Shown: positions 1 through 8,989, numbered from the stretch's first letter. The stretch: 45,894 bases of DNA from an uncultured beta proteobacterium (GCA_903859155.1 CAIOLO010000136.1:1-45894), one strand, 5' to 3'. The notes: generated by a model from the sequence alone, not told the origin. Program-made: numbers and translations.

Positions 1-123
1 CTGCTTCCAACAGCCGGCGCAAGCTTTAGGCGACGGCGGTCTCAGCTACGATCGCGCGGCCAAAAGCTCGCCGTGCTGCTTCCAACAGCCGGCGCAAGCT
101 TTAGGCGACGGCGGTCTCAGCTA
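1..123. repeat. Tandem copy of a 75-bp palindromic intergenic repeat
   Basis: A 48-bp core beginning CTGCTTCCAACAGCCGG occurs at 1-48 and again at 76-123, separated by a 27-bp spacer, so the period is 75 bp. The core contains an imperfect stem-loop (arms GCCGTCGC and GCGCCGGC when read on the minus strand, around an AAGCTT-containing loop). A single inverted copy of core plus spacer lies at 38191-38265 with about five mismatches. The window edge cuts the array, so more units may lie to the left. It resembles a REP- or MITE-like intergenic element. No ORF in it looks like a real protein. Confidence 0.85.
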
Positions 124-347
124 ACGCGGCCGGCAGTGCCCGGCCGGGCTTCGGCATGTTCGGGGGCTGCACGGTACACTGCATTGAGCGCGCGAAAATA
201 CTCCCCTGGGAGCGAATCGCGGAATGCGGCAATCGGCAATCGGCAATCATCGCTTCCCGGTCTGCCGAATGTCAGACAATCTAAAATGTCCGCTGAAGCA
301 ATGACCGTGCGGTGTCCATTCTGTCCCATCGGAGGAAATTCCAGAAT
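124..347. other. Leader region upstream of the first Bug gene
   Basis: No convincing gene was found here. It holds a small perfect palindrome CTCCC-CT-GGGAG at 201-212, a short heptamer repeat at 229-248, and the ribosome binding site GGAGG at 331-335 that serves the gene starting at 348. The promoter of that gene should lie here, but no clear -35/-10 pair stands out. Confidence 0.4.
229..248. repeat. Short heptamer tandem repeat (GCAATCG)
   Basis: The heptamer GCAATCG is repeated directly at 229-235 and 236-242 and is followed by a partial third copy at 243-248. It lies in the untranslated region before the first Bug gene. Function unknown; it may be simple slippage. Confidence 0.6.
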
Positions 348-1376
348 ATGGCCTCAAACCGACGCACCTGCAGTTTCCCCCCGGATAAACTCATGAGGGC
401 CAGGCAGCACGCATGGATCGCGGTGCTGTGCTGCACCTTTCTTATTCCCGCCCTGACGGCGCGAGCGCAAGGCACCGCAGACTACCCGAGCCGACCTGTG
501 CGCATCATCGTGCCGTTCGCCGCGGGGGCCACCACCGACACCTTCACGCGCGCCATTGGACAGCACCTGATGAATCGCCTGAAGCAGCCCATGGTCATCG
601 ACAACCGTCCCGGTGCCAGCCAGCTGATCGCACTCGAGGCGGTGGCAAAATCCGCAGGGGACGGCTACACGCTGTTCCTGGCCACCCAGTCGGGACTGGT
701 GTTTCTGACCGGCTCGCGCAAAAAACTGCCCTACGACCCGGTCAGTGATTTCTCGTCCGTCACTCTGATGTATGAGTCGCCGCTCTACCTGCTGGTGCGT
801 CCGGATGCGCCGGCAAAGTCGGTGCGGGAACTGATCGCCTGGGTGCGATCCCAGCCGGGCAGGCTGAACTACCCGTCGATCGGCATCGGCAGCACGCAGC
901 ACCTCGCCATGGAGATGTTCCGGACCCGGGCGAACATCGATCTGATGCACATACCCTACAAGGGCAGCCCGCAGATCCAGGCGGCGTTTCTCGGCGGCGA
1001 GGTGCAGATCATGTTCGACGGCGCGCTCAGCCTGCCCCTGGTGCGAAGCGGCAAGCTGCGCGCCCTGGGCTCTTCGGGCCTCGAACGCAGCCAGGCGACG
1101 CCCGAACTGCCCACCATCAGCGAGGCCGGCGTGCCCGACTTCAGTATGACCTCCTGGTTCGGCTTGGGCGCGCCCGCCGGCGTGCCACGGCCGCTCATCG
1201 ACCGGCTCAACCACGAGGTGGCCGATTACCTGCGGTCGCCGGAGGGCCGCGAAAAATTCGCATCCTTCAACGTCGACCTCAAGCCCAGCACGCCGGAACA
1301 GATGGCCGAGCGCATCCGCGCGGAAATCCCGCTCTACGCGAAAGTGATGCGTGCCGCGGGAATCGAGCCGGAATGA
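348..1376 (+). CDS. Bug/TctC-family periplasmic solute receptor (1)
   Basis: A 342-residue extracytoplasmic binding protein of the Bug (TctC) family, which captures small carboxylated ligands in the periplasm for tripartite tricarboxylate (TTT) transport. After a signal peptide ending near LTARAQ come the family landmarks: YPSRPVRIIVPFAAG near the mature N-terminus, the IDNRPGA stretch, DGYTL, and IPYKG in the second lobe. The start at 348 is preferred because GGAGG lies 12 bases upstream. An ATG at 393 would give a more usual signal peptide length but has no visible ribosome binding site. The stop is 13 bases before a metallophosphatase gene, so the two are probably one transcript. No TctA/TctB genes are nearby, so the permease partner and the ligand are unknown. 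Confidence 0.9.
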   Translation: MASNRRTCSFPPDKLMRARQHAWIAVLCCTFLIPALTARAQGTADYPSRPVRIIVPFAAGATTDTFTRAIGQHLMNRLKQPMVIDNRPGASQLIALEAVAKSAGDGYTLFLATQSGLVFLTGSRKKLPYDPVSDFSSVTLMYESPLYLLVRPDAPAKSVRELIAWVRSQPGRLNYPSIGIGSTQHLAMEMFRTRANIDLMHIPYKGSPQIQAAFLGGEVQIMFDGALSLPLVRSGKLRALGSSGLERSQATPELPTISEAGVPDFSMTSWFGLGAPAGVPRPLIDRLNHEVADYLRSPEGREKFASFNVDLKPSTPEQMAERIRAEIPLYAKVMRAAGIEPE

Positions 1377-1389
1377 AATCGGAGAAATG

Positions 1390-2493
1390 ATGAAAAACCA
1401 ATCAAAGGAACTCACTTTTTGCGCCGTCGGCGACGTGCGCATCCTCAACAACGATCCGCAATTTCTGCTCTCCTTCGTCAAGCCCACCCTGAGCGCTGCG
1501 GACATTGCGTTCTGCCAGCTGGAGAGCGCCTATTCCAACCGGGGCTCGCAGCAGCAGGGCATCGCCTTTCGCGCGCCGCCGGGCGGCGCCGCCGGCCTCA
1601 AAGACGCGGGCTTCGACGTCATCTCGACCGCCGGCAACCATTGCATGGATTTCGGCACCGATGCGCTTTTGGATACGGTGGCGGCGCTCAAAGCCAACGA
1701 CCTGCTCTCCGTCGGCACCGGGCGCAACCTCGAGGAAGCGCGCAAATCCGTCATCGTCGAGCGCGAAGGCACCAAGGTGGGCTTCATTGCGTTCAACTCC
1801 ATCATGGCCGAAGGCGACTGGGCCGAAGCCGACCGGCCCGGCTGCAACGCCATCCGCATCTACACGCAGGACGGAAAATTCTATACGGGGGAAACCTCCA
1901 AGCCCCGCCGCATCGATATCGCCGCCCTGCGCGAAGACGTCGATGCCATGATCGAGGCGGTAAAAAAACTCAAGGCCGAGGCCGACATCGCCATCGTTTC
2001 GTTCCATTGGGGCTTGTCGTTCTCGCCCTTCGACCTCGCGCCCTACCAGCGGGAAGTCGGCCGCGCTGCCGTGGACGCGGGCGCGGACCTGGTGCTGGGC
2101 CATCATCCGCACATCCTCAAGGCGGTCGAGTTGTATCGGGAAAAGGTGATTTTCTACAGCATCGGCAATTTCGCTTTCGACCACAACACGCCCCTTAGCG
2201 CGAATGCGCAGGCGCTTTATCCCGGCTACCAGGTGGAGCCCGGGTATGAGGGCTACCGGTTCGGCGTCGACGCGAGGAAGACGATCGTGGTCAGGTGCCT
2301 GTTAGCCGACAAAAAAATCCGCAAGGTTTCGGTTTTGCCGGCGTACATCAACGGCAAGGCGCAGCCGCAAATCCTGAAGCGGGACGACGCCAGATTCGGA
2401 GAAGTCGTCGCATACCTGGCCAGTGTCAGTGCCCGCCACGGACTGGCCGCGAACTTCCGCGTCGAGGACGATGAGGCGGTCATCTGGTCTTAG
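1390..2493 (+). CDS. CapA-family metallophosphatase-like protein
   Basis: A 367-residue protein of the CapA/PgsA-like metallophosphoesterase family (PF09587 type). Visible family motifs are FCAVGDVR near the N-terminus (metal-binding Asp), STAGNHCMDFG (the GNH motif), SFHWG, LVLGHHPH and YSIGNFAFD. CapA proteins are known from poly-gamma-glutamate capsule synthesis, but many members stand alone with unknown roles, and no capsule genes are nearby. No signal peptide is seen, so it is probably cytoplasmic. The second of two tandem ATGs (1390) is chosen because GGAG at 1381-1384 is then correctly spaced; the first (1387) is too close. It follows the Bug gene by 13 bases, suggesting a Bug/CapA operon acting on the same, unidentified compound. 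Confidence 0.85.
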   Translation: MKNQSKELTFCAVGDVRILNNDPQFLLSFVKPTLSAADIAFCQLESAYSNRGSQQQGIAFRAPPGGAAGLKDAGFDVISTAGNHCMDFGTDALLDTVAALKANDLLSVGTGRNLEEARKSVIVEREGTKVGFIAFNSIMAEGDWAEADRPGCNAIRIYTQDGKFYTGETSKPRRIDIAALREDVDAMIEAVKKLKAEADIAIVSFHWGLSFSPFDLAPYQREVGRAAVDAGADLVLGHHPHILKAVELYREKVIFYSIGNFAFDHNTPLSANAQALYPGYQVEPGYEGYRFGVDARKTIVVRCLLADKKIRKVSVLPAYINGKAQPQILKRDDARFGEVVAYLASVSARHGLAANFRVEDDEAVIWS

Positions 2494-2542
2494 GCGCGAA
2501 TTGCTGCGATTCCTGACGCGGCTCGGCGCACCAGGGAACGCC

Positions 2543-2571
2543 TTGCATATATCAATATAGGGATTTATTTT
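2543..2571 (+). promoter_or_regulatory. Candidate sigma70 promoter for the YgiQ gene
   Basis: TTGCAT at 2543-2548 and TATTTT at 2566-2571 are separated by 17 bases, in a locally AT-rich island between two GC-rich genes. The nearest downstream gene is the radical SAM gene at 2708. This is a pattern match only. Confidence 0.4.
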
Positions 2572-2707
2572 ATCCGGCGAGGCTCGCTGTTGCTTGCGAC
2601 AGATTTATAAATTCATTTAATTTTTGCATGAAACCCGGCACCCCCATTTAGATGACCCTCTGGCAAATGCGGGTTCTCAGGTGCCGATACAGCCTACAAT
2701 CCGCCCC

Positions 2708-4975
2708 ATGTCCGCCATCGCCCCTCCCTCCGCTGCCGCCACGCCGCCCAAGGCGATCCATTCGTATCGCAAATACTGGGCGCAGCGCTTCGGGACCGCA
2801 CCGTTTCTGCCGATGTCACGCGCGGAAATGGACGCGCTCGGCTGGGATTCATGCGACATCGTTCTGGTCACCGGCGATGCCTACATCGATCACCCCAGCT
2901 TCGGCATGGCGCTGGTGGGCCGGCTGCTCGAAGCCCAGGGCTTTCGCGTCGGCATCATCAGCCAGCCCGACTGGCATTCGGCCGAGGATTTCAAGCAGCT
3001 GGGCAGGCCCAATCTTTTCTTTGGCGTCACCGCGGGGAACATGGACTCCATGGTCAACCGCTACACCGCCGACAAGCGCATTCGTTCGGACGATGCCTAC
3101 ACGCCCGGCGCCGAACCCAACCGCCGTCCCGACCGTGCGGTGATCGTCTACTCGCAGCGCTGCCGCGAAGCCTACCCGGACGCGGGCCTGGTGATCGGCA
3201 GCATCGAGGCGAGCCTGCGGCGCATCGCGCATTACGATTATTGGTCGGACAAAGTACGCCGCTCCATACTGCCCGACGCGAAAGCCGACATACTTTTGTT
3301 CGGCAATGCCGAGCGCGCGATTGTCGACCTCGCCCATCGCCTCGCCAGGGGCGAGAAGATCAGCGCCATCCGCGACCTGCGCGGCACCGCCTACATGGTG
3401 CCGCGCGGCTGGCGACCCGAAGGCTGGAGCGAGGCCGACTCCACCACAGTCGATACACCCGGCGCACTGGCGGTGCATGCCGATCCGTATGCGATGGGGC
3501 CGGCACTTGCCGCGCCACCTTCGCCCTCCCTTCAGCCCCCCCAACCCGAGGGGGCGAAGCAAAATCACGCCGCGGCCGTGGCCGGCGCCACAATTTCCCC
3601 CTTGCGCTTCATGAGCCGCGAACAACGCGTGGCCGCGAAGAAGGCCGACCGCGCCCGCACCGTGGTGCGCCTGCCCTCGTACGAGGAGGTGAGCAGGGAT
3701 CCGGTGCTGTATGCGCATGCGTCGCGCACCTTCCATCTGGAATCCAATCCGGGCAACGCGCGAGCCATGGTGCAGGCGCACGGCGAGGCCGATGCCGCGC
3801 GCGACGTGTGGCTGAACCCGCCGCCGCTGCCTCTGACCACGGTGGAAATGGATTACGTCTACGGCATGCCCTATGCGCGCGCGCCGCACCCGTCCTACAA
3901 GGGCGCGAAAATTCCTGCCTGGGAGATGATCCGGTTTTCGGTCAACATCATGCGCGGCTGTTTTGGCGGCTGCACTTTCTGTTCGATCACCGAGCACGAG
4001 GGACGCATCATCCAGAGCCGCTCGGAGGATTCAATCATCCGCGAGATCGAGGAAATCCGCGACAAGACTCCCGGCTTCACCGGCGTGATCTCCGATATCG
4101 GCGGTCCCACCGCCAACATGTACCGCATGGCCTGCAAGGATCCGAAGATCGAGTCCTCCTGCCGGCGCCTGTCGTGCGTGTATCCGGGCATCTGCGAGAA
4201 CCTCAATACCGACCACTCGCCCTTGATCAGGCTCTACAAAAAGGCGCGCGAACTGCCGGGTATCAAGAAGATCCTGATCGGCTCCGGCCTGCGCTATGAC
4301 CTCGCGGTGCGCTCGCCAGAGTACGTGCGCGACCTGGTCACGCACCACGTCGGCGGCTATCTGAAGATCGCCCCGGAACATCTCGAGGAGGGCCCGCTCT
4401 CCAAGATGATGAAGCCGGGCATCGGCAACTACGACAAGTTCAAGGAAATGTTCGACCGCTACTCCCTCGAGGCCGGCAAGGAGCAATACCTCATTCCTTA
4501 CTTCATCGCCGCGCATCCGGGGACCACCGACCAGGACATGCTCAACCTGGCGATCTGGCTGAAGAAGAATGGCTTTCGCCTCGACCAGGTGCAGACCTTC
4601 CTGCCCACGCCGCTGGCACTGGCCACCGCGATGTACCACACCGGGAAGAATCCGCTGCGCAAGGTGGACGGGGCATCGGAGGACGTGGTCATCGTCAGGA
4701 ATGGACGGCAGCGCCGGCTGCACAAGGCCTTCCTGCGCTACCACGACGCGGAGAACTGGCCGATGCTGCGCGAGGCGCTGCAGAAAATGGGCCGCAGCGA
4801 TCTCATCGGCAATGGCAAGCGCCATCTGGTGCCTAACTTCCAGCCGGCGGGCACCGGCTTGCGCCGGCCGGGCGGCGACTGGGTGCACAGCCCTACCCGC
4901 GGCCGCTCGGCACGCGCGCCGGCCGCCTCATCCGGCCAGGCGAGCACGCGAACCCGTTCCAAACCCGGACGCTGA
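2708..4975 (+). CDS. ygiQ: YgiQ-family radical SAM protein
   Basis: A 755-residue radical SAM protein of the YgiQ/UPF0313 family. The 4Fe-4S motif CX3CX2C is at Cys418, Cys422 and Cys425 (in [11 protein letters not shown]). An N-terminal domain with [16 protein letters not shown] and the C-terminal stretch around [17 protein letters not shown] are typical of the family. The biochemical role of YgiQ is not established. The start at 2708 matches the usual N-terminus (MSAIAPP... then [12 protein letters not shown]), though no strong ribosome binding site precedes it; the frame is open upstream to a TTG at 2624. The last 40 or so residues are basic and low in complexity. A Pro/Ala-rich insert lies near residues 270-300. 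It appears to be transcribed alone. Confidence 0.92.
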   Translation: MSAIAPPSAAATPPKAIHSYRKYWAQRFGTAPFLPMSRAEMDALGWDSCDIVLVTGDAYIDHPSFGMALVGRLLEAQGFRVGIISQPDWHSAEDFKQLGRPNLFFGVTAGNMDSMVNRYTADKRIRSDDAYTPGAEPNRRPDRAVIVYSQRCREAYPDAGLVIGSIEASLRRIAHYDYWSDKVRRSILPDAKADILLFGNAERAIVDLAHRLARGEKISAIRDLRGTAYMVPRGWRPEGWSEADSTTVDTPGALAVHADPYAMGPALAAPPSPSLQPPQPEGAKQNHAAAVAGATISPLRFMSREQRVAAKKADRARTVVRLPSYEEVSRDPVLYAHASRTFHLESNPGNARAMVQAHGEADAARDVWLNPPPLPLTTVEMDYVYGMPYARAPHPSYKGAKIPAWEMIRFSVNIMRGCFGGCTFCSITEHEGRIIQSRSEDSIIREIEEIRDKTPGFTGVISDIGGPTANMYRMACKDPKIESSCRRLSCVYPGICENLNTDHSPLIRLYKKARELPGIKKILIGSGLRYDLAVRSPEYVRDLVTHHVGGYLKIAPEHLEEGPLSKMMKPGIGNYDKFKEMFDRYSLEAGKEQYLIPYFIAAHPGTTDQDMLNLAIWLKKNGFRLDQVQTFLPTPLALATAMYHTGKNPLRKVDGASEDVVIVRNGRQRRLHKAFLRYHDAENWPMLREALQKMGRSDLIGNGKRHLVPNFQPAGTGLRRPGGDWVHSPTRGRSARAPAASSGQASTRTRSKPGR

Positions 4976-5055
4976 GCGCATCGGCCCCCCGCAGCCATGC
5001 GCGGGCTCGCCGCTGACGACTGCGCCCGCCAGGGGTGCAGCCGGCCGCGGCTGGA

Positions 5056-6033
5056 TTACTCGCCCTTGATATCGAGGCGCTTGATCAACGCGCCCCACAT
5101 GGCGAGTTCGCGCTCGATTTTCTGCACCAGTTGTTCGGGTGTGCTGGTGACCTGCTCGAAACCCATCCTCTCGTACAGTGCCGCGGTCTCCGGCAGCGCC
5201 ATCGCGTGCACCACTTCCTGGTTGAGGCGCGCGACAATGTCGCGTGGCAACCCGGCCGGACCGGATAGCGCCGCCCAACCGCCGACATCCATGTTCTTGA
5301 GACCCTGTTCGCTGAACGTGGGCACCTCGGGCAGCAACTTGTAGCGCGCGTTGCCGGCCATCGCCAGGGCGCGCAGTTTGCCTGCCTTGATTTGCGCAAT
5401 CACCGGACTGGTGGGCGGGTAGAACATCATCTGGATGCGCCCGCCGATGAGATCCTGCAGCGCGGGTGCCGTGCCCTTGTAGGGGATATGCGTCATGACG
5501 ATGCCGGCCCGGTCCGAGAGCAACTCGCTGCCCAGATGGAAGGAATGGCCGATGCCTGCCGAGCCGTAGTTCACCTTGTTCGGATTCGCCTTGGCGTAGG
5601 TGATGAATTCCTGCAGGTTCGTTGCGCTAAGGGAGGTGTTCACCCACAAGGCGGACACCAGGTTCACCAGCATGCTGATGGGCGTGAAATCCTTGCGCGT
5701 ATCGTAGGGAAGCTTTGCGTACATTCCCGGATGCATGGTGAGCTGGCTGACGCCGGTGACGCCGACGGTGTAGCCATCCGGCGGTGCCTTGGCGATCACT
5801 TCCATGCCGACGATGCCGCCGGCGGCGGCACGATTGTCGATCAGGATGGTTTGCCCCAGGGCGGCCGACATCGGCACTGCCAGGCCCCGCGCCACGGTGT
5901 CATAGGCACCTGAGGGCGAGGTGGGGACGATCAGGCGGATGGGTTTGGCCGGGTAGGACTGCGCCAGGGCGGCGGTGCTTGCCAGGATGCCAGCCCATGC
6001 CAGCACCCGTGCCGACTTTTTGAAAATGCACAT
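5056..6033 (-). CDS. Bug/TctC-family periplasmic solute receptor (2)
   Basis: A 325-residue Bug receptor with an N-terminal signal peptide (MCIFKKSARVLAWAG, cleavage near ALAQ), then SYPAKPIRLIVPTSPSG, IDNRAAAGG, DGYTVGV and HIPYKGTAP. These are the usual landmarks of a periplasmic two-lobed receptor for small organic acids. The start at 6033 is set by AAGGAG eight bases upstream; a longer reading to 6102 would put untypical residues before the signal peptide. It is divergent from another Bug gene (start 6278) and convergent with ygiQ. No membrane permease genes accompany it. The ligand is unknown. Confidence 0.92.
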   Translation of the reverse strand: MCIFKKSARVLAWAGILASTAALAQSYPAKPIRLIVPTSPSGAYDTVARGLAVPMSAALGQTILIDNRAAAGGIVGMEVIAKAPPDGYTVGVTGVSQLTMHPGMYAKLPYDTRKDFTPISMLVNLVSALWVNTSLSATNLQEFITYAKANPNKVNYGSAGIGHSFHLGSELLSDRAGIVMTHIPYKGTAPALQDLIGGRIQMMFYPPTSPVIAQIKAGKLRALAMAGNARYKLLPEVPTFSEQGLKNMDVGGWAALSGPAGLPRDIVARLNQEVVHAMALPETAALYERMGFEQVTSTPEQLVQKIERELAMWGALIKRLDIKGE

Positions 6034-6078
6034 TGCGATTGCTCCTTGAGTGGGAATGTTCAGGTCGCGGATTCGGGG

Positions 6079-6103
6079 CGTGTCCAGGGTCTCACCGGAC
6101 ACG
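6079..6103. other. Stem-loop in the divergent Bug-Bug intergenic region
   Basis: CGTGTCC at 6079-6085 pairs with GGACACG at 6097-6103 around an 11-base loop. It lies between two divergently transcribed Bug genes and could be an operator or an RNA hairpin in the leader of the minus-strand gene. Confidence 0.45.
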
Positions 6104-6216
6104 GTTGCCCTGCCCCTTGCAGTCCCGGGACCACGGAGGAAAGACGCTGACTCAACACCGGCTCAGTGACTCCCGTCGATTCGCGGACAGTGTGCCACGG
6201 TAGCAGGGCACCCCCC

Positions 6217-6230
6217 TTGATCCGGGTCAA
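6217..6230. promoter_or_regulatory. FNR/Anr-like site, one mismatch
   Basis: TTGATCCGGGTCAA matches the FNR consensus TTGAT-N4-ATCAA at nine of ten conserved positions. It is centred about 54 bases before the Bug gene at 6278. A -10-like GATAAA follows at 6245-6250, somewhat closer than the classic spacing, so activation is plausible but not certain. Confidence 0.5.
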
Positions 6231-6277
6231 TCCTTGCGTACGGTGATAAAGTTCACCCGGAAGAGGGGGGATTAACC

Positions 6278-7267
6278 ATGTCGACAAATTCGTTCACGCG
6301 TTCACGTTGCCGCGTCCTGGCACTGATGTTTTTTGCACTGGGTTCTCACGCTGCGGCACAGCAGCCCTATCCGGCCAGATCCATCAGCGTCATTGTTCCG
6401 TTTTCGCCGGGCGGGGTGGTAGACCTTGCGGCGCGCGCGGTCGCGCAAACGCTCAGTCCTGCGTGGGGACAGTCGATCGTGATCGAGAACCGCGCAGGAG
6501 CCAACGGCAATATCGGCGTCGAAGCCTGCACCAAGGCGGAACCCGACGGCTACACGGTCTGCTTCCCCGCCGGGGTGATCATTTCGCTCAACCCCTTTGC
6601 GTACGCAAAACTGCCGTTCAATCCGCAGCGGGACCTGGTGCCGGTGGTGCACGTGGGCGTCCTGGATACCTCGATCACGGTGAGCAATTCGGTACCGGCC
6701 AATTCGATCAGGGAACTCATAGACCTGGCGCGCACCAGGCCCGGCACCATCAACTGGGGATCGATCGGCATCGGCAGTGCCTCGCATCTGTACATGGAGT
6801 GGTTCCAGGCCAAGGCCGGCGTGAAGTTTACTCATGTACCTTACAAAGGATCACCGGAAGTGATCCGGGCGCTGGTTTCCGATGAGATACAAGCTCTCAC
6901 CAACAGCCCCGGTGTGATGCTGCCCCTGGTCAAGGCCGGCAAGGTCAAGATGCTGGCCGTGGTCAGCAACGGCGAACGTTACGCGCCGCTACCGCAGGTG
7001 CCGACCCTCAAGGAGCAGGGATACGACCTGGATTTCCGCAACTGGCTGGCCGTGTTCCTGCCGCGCAATACGCCGGAGGCCATCGTGCGGCGCTGGAACG
7101 CCGAGGTCAACCGGCTGGTGAAAGACCCCGCATGGACCGGAAAATATTTTGCGTCGATGGCGCTCACCCCCACCGGCGGCACGGTGGAGGAGTTTGTCGC
7201 GTACATGAAGCGTGACCTTGCGACCAGCGCGGAACTGGTGAAGATCGCCAATCTGCGCCTGGACTGA
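6278..7267 (+). CDS. Bug/TctC-family periplasmic solute receptor (3)
   Basis: A 329-residue Bug receptor: signal peptide ending near SHAAAQ, then PYPARSISVIVPFSPGG, IENRAGANGN, DGYTVCF and HVPYKGSPE. The start ATG at 6278 follows a GAGGGGGG stretch with good spacing. It lies divergent from Bug receptor 2, with an FNR-like palindrome in the shared 244-bp region, which hints at regulation by oxygen. It is convergent with the thioredoxin-fold gene that ends at 7290. No transporter subunits are nearby; the ligand is unknown. Confidence 0.92.
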   Translation: MSTNSFTRSRCRVLALMFFALGSHAAAQQPYPARSISVIVPFSPGGVVDLAARAVAQTLSPAWGQSIVIENRAGANGNIGVEACTKAEPDGYTVCFPAGVIISLNPFAYAKLPFNPQRDLVPVVHVGVLDTSITVSNSVPANSIRELIDLARTRPGTINWGSIGIGSASHLYMEWFQAKAGVKFTHVPYKGSPEVIRALVSDEIQALTNSPGVMLPLVKAGKVKMLAVVSNGERYAPLPQVPTLKEQGYDLDFRNWLAVFLPRNTPEAIVRRWNAEVNRLVKDPAWTGKYFASMALTPTGGTVEEFVAYMKRDLATSAELVKIANLRLD

Positions 7268-7289
7268 ACAGCCCAATTAAGCGCGGCGC

Positions 7290-7694
7290 TCAGCGCCCCC
7301 GCAACGCCGCGCGCACATTGAAGTCGGCTTGCCAGCCGCGGCGCTCCGCGGTGGCCACGGCGTAATCGCGCGACTCCCCGGGCGCCTGCCTCCGCAGCGT
7401 GTCGAACTGACGCTGCAGATGGCCGTGTTGCGGCAACATCACCCCGGCGTACAGCACCGAATCCTGCCGCTGGATGACGATGGTCGGAAAATTCTCCACA
7501 TCGAAATCACCGGCCCAGGCGGCATCGTCCTCGATGTCCACCCAGAGAAAATCGACGTCCGGGTACTGCGCCGAGAGCGCCTCGAATCCCGCGCGATAAG
7601 CGCAGCAGGTGTCGCACCACTGGGCGCACAGGCAGGCGACCAGGAATTCAAGCGGTTCGGAGGCGATCTGATCGACGCTGCGTTGGTAAGGCAT
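7290..7694 (-). CDS. Thioredoxin-fold protein
   Basis: A 134-residue protein with a thioredoxin fold. The active site WCDTC places the redox pair at Cys27 and Cys30, with an extra Cys directly after (Cys31) and two more before it (Cys21, Cys23). The cis-proline motif appears as NFPTIVI. This supports a cytoplasmic dithiol-disulfide exchange or chaperone role; no signal peptide is seen. The start at 7694 begins just before the thioredoxin domain. The frame is open further upstream, but that extension would cross a strong stem-loop and has no typical sequence. It is downstream of the LysR gene on the same strand but separated by that stem-loop. The ribosome binding site is weak. Confidence 0.8.
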   Translation of the reverse strand: MPYQRSVDQIASEPLEFLVACLCAQWCDTCCAYRAGFEALSAQYPDVDFLWVDIEDDAAWAGDFDVENFPTIVIQRQDSVLYAGVMLPQHGHLQRQFDTLRRQAPGESRDYAVATAERRGWQADFNVRAALRGR

Positions 7695-7744
7695 GGCGGC
7701 CCGCTCACTGAGACCAGCGGAAGAATATAGCAATCGATCCTTTT

Positions 7745-7776
7745 TTGTCTCGCCGGCTTGAGCGCCGGCGAGACAA
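7745..7776 (-). terminator. Strong stem-loop after the LysR gene
   Basis: A perfect 13-bp stem, TTGTCTCGCCGGC at 7745-7757 pairing with GCCGGCGAGACAA at 7764-7776, with a six-base loop. It is 40 bases past the LysR stop codon on the minus strand. The homopolymer run beside it reads as A's on that strand, so it lacks a classic U-tract; it may end transcription with Rho or protect the 3' end. Confidence 0.55.
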
Positions 7777-7815
7777 TAACTGCCAGGCCGTTTTTCGGAA
7801 CGAAGGAGGCCCCTT

Positions 7816-8853
7816 TCAGATGGAGTAGGCGCCGAAGAAGGATTTCGCAGTCCGCGCGGAATTCCCGCGCCGATGCGCTTGCTCGATGGGCGCCACCGTG
7901 CCGGTCTCTCGCGGTGCAATGCCCTGCGTCACCAGCCCCCTGGCTTCGAGCCGCGCGAAATCCATGAATGCGCGTGCCGTTGCCGAGAGCTGCTTGCCCA
8001 CCGGATAGGCAAAGTACCAGTGGTTTTCCAGCGGAAAGCCGTCGACGTCGAGACAGATCAGGCGCGAGGGTTCGGGTTCGAGACCGAAAGTAAAACGCGA
8101 CATGATCGCCACGCCCAGTCCGGCGAGGATGGCCTCCTTGATCGCCTCGTCGTCGCTCAATTCCATGCTGACCTTCGCGGTGAGCCCGCGCTTCTCAAAC
8201 TGTTTGATCGCAAGCTGGCGTATGCCGGAGCCCGGTTCGCGCATCAGGAAGGGCTCGCCGGCAATGCGCTCGAAGCTTATCTGCGCGGCCTTTGCCAAAG
8301 GGTGGTCGTCGCGCGCGAAAACCACCAGCGGATTGGGCAGGAGCGCCTGCGTCACTACGTCGTCCCTCTCGAGCGGCGAGCCGAACACGTAGAGGTCGTC
8401 CTCATTGTTCTCGAGCCGATCGATCAGCTTGCTGCGATTGCGAATCTCCAGCGACGCCGCCACTCCCGGGTAGCGCTGGATGAAGGCCCCGAGCATGCGC
8501 GGCGCAAAGTACTTGCCGGTGGAGCACACCGCCAGGCGTAAATGGCCGCTCTCCATGACGCGCAGGCCGTTCAGCGTTTCCTCTATGCCCTCCAGCGCGC
8601 GAAACACATCCTGGCAGCCGGCGTATAGGTGCTGCCCGGCGTCGGTCAGGTAGATGCGCCTGCCGACCTGTTCGAACAAGGGCAGGCCGATGGTTTCGGA
8701 GAGTTTCTTGATCTGCACCGAAGCCGTCGGCTGGGCCATATGCAGTTCCTCCGCCGCGCGGGTGAGACTCCCGAGGCGCGCACTCGCCTCGAATACGCGC
8801 AACTGGGGAAGGGTTCCGTGCCTGAGATAGCGATGGATGTTTGTTTGCAGCAT
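7816..8853 (-). CDS. LysR-family transcriptional regulator
   Basis: A 345-residue LysR-type regulator. The N-terminal winged helix-turn-helix reads LRVFEASARLGSLTRAAEEL then QPTASVQIKKLSETIG, followed by a type 2 periplasmic-binding-like effector domain (about residues 90-300). The DNA-binding helix resembles CbbR-type regulators, but no Calvin-cycle genes are in the window, so that label is not transferred. The start at 8853 is fixed by AAGGAGG six bases upstream. The C-terminal 40 residues or so extend past the usual family end. An inverted repeat of the TTGCA-N8-TGCAA kind lies about 120 bp upstream, in the region shared with the divergent ATPase gene, suggesting autoregulation and perhaps control of the ATPase. 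Confidence 0.88.
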   Translation of the reverse strand: MLQTNIHRYLRHGTLPQLRVFEASARLGSLTRAAEELHMAQPTASVQIKKLSETIGLPLFEQVGRRIYLTDAGQHLYAGCQDVFRALEGIEETLNGLRVMESGHLRLAVCSTGKYFAPRMLGAFIQRYPGVAASLEIRNRSKLIDRLENNEDDLYVFGSPLERDDVVTQALLPNPLVVFARDDHPLAKAAQISFERIAGEPFLMREPGSGIRQLAIKQFEKRGLTAKVSMELSDDEAIKEAILAGLGVAIMSRFTFGLEPEPSRLICLDVDGFPLENHWYFAYPVGKQLSATARAFMDFARLEARGLVTQGIAPRETGTVAPIEQAHRRGNSARTAKSFFGAYSI

Positions 8854-8903
8854 GGCGATTCCTCCTTGAAACATTTGCCATACCGCCATGCCGTAAACGC
8901 ACA

Positions 8904-8931
8904 GCGGCCTTCACCTCAGGATGAAGGCCGC
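8904..8931. other. Perfect 10-bp stem-loop upstream of lysR
   Basis: GCGGCCTTCA at 8904-8913 pairs with TGAAGGCCGC at 8922-8931 around an eight-base loop, followed on the plus strand by TTT. It sits about 50 bp upstream of the LysR start. It could be an operator or a leader hairpin of that gene. Confidence 0.5.
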
Positions 8932-8971
8932 TTTCGCAAACGAACCTTCACCCGATGGGCAAAGGTCTCGC

Positions 8972-8989
8972 TTGCATTCAATGGTGCAA
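8972..8989. promoter_or_regulatory. Candidate LysR operator
   Basis: The inverted repeat TTGCA-N8-TGCAA contains the T-N11-A core typical of LysR-family sites. It lies about 120 bp before the LysR gene and 360 bp before the divergent ATPase gene. The assignment rests on pattern and position only. Confidence 0.4.

Noticed and set aside
1-123. Integron attC site or CRISPR array
   Set aside because: The repeat lacks matching RYYYAAC/GTTRRRY core sites and an integrase, and two units with an identical kind of spacer do not form a CRISPR array.
2543-2555. FNR box TTGCATATATCAA before the YgiQ gene
   Set aside because: The half-sites are separated by three bases, not four, and the left one is imperfect; a sigma70 promoter reading fits better.
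7816-8853. CbbR regulator of carbon fixation
   Set aside because: The DNA-binding domain is similar, but no Calvin-cycle gene is in the window.
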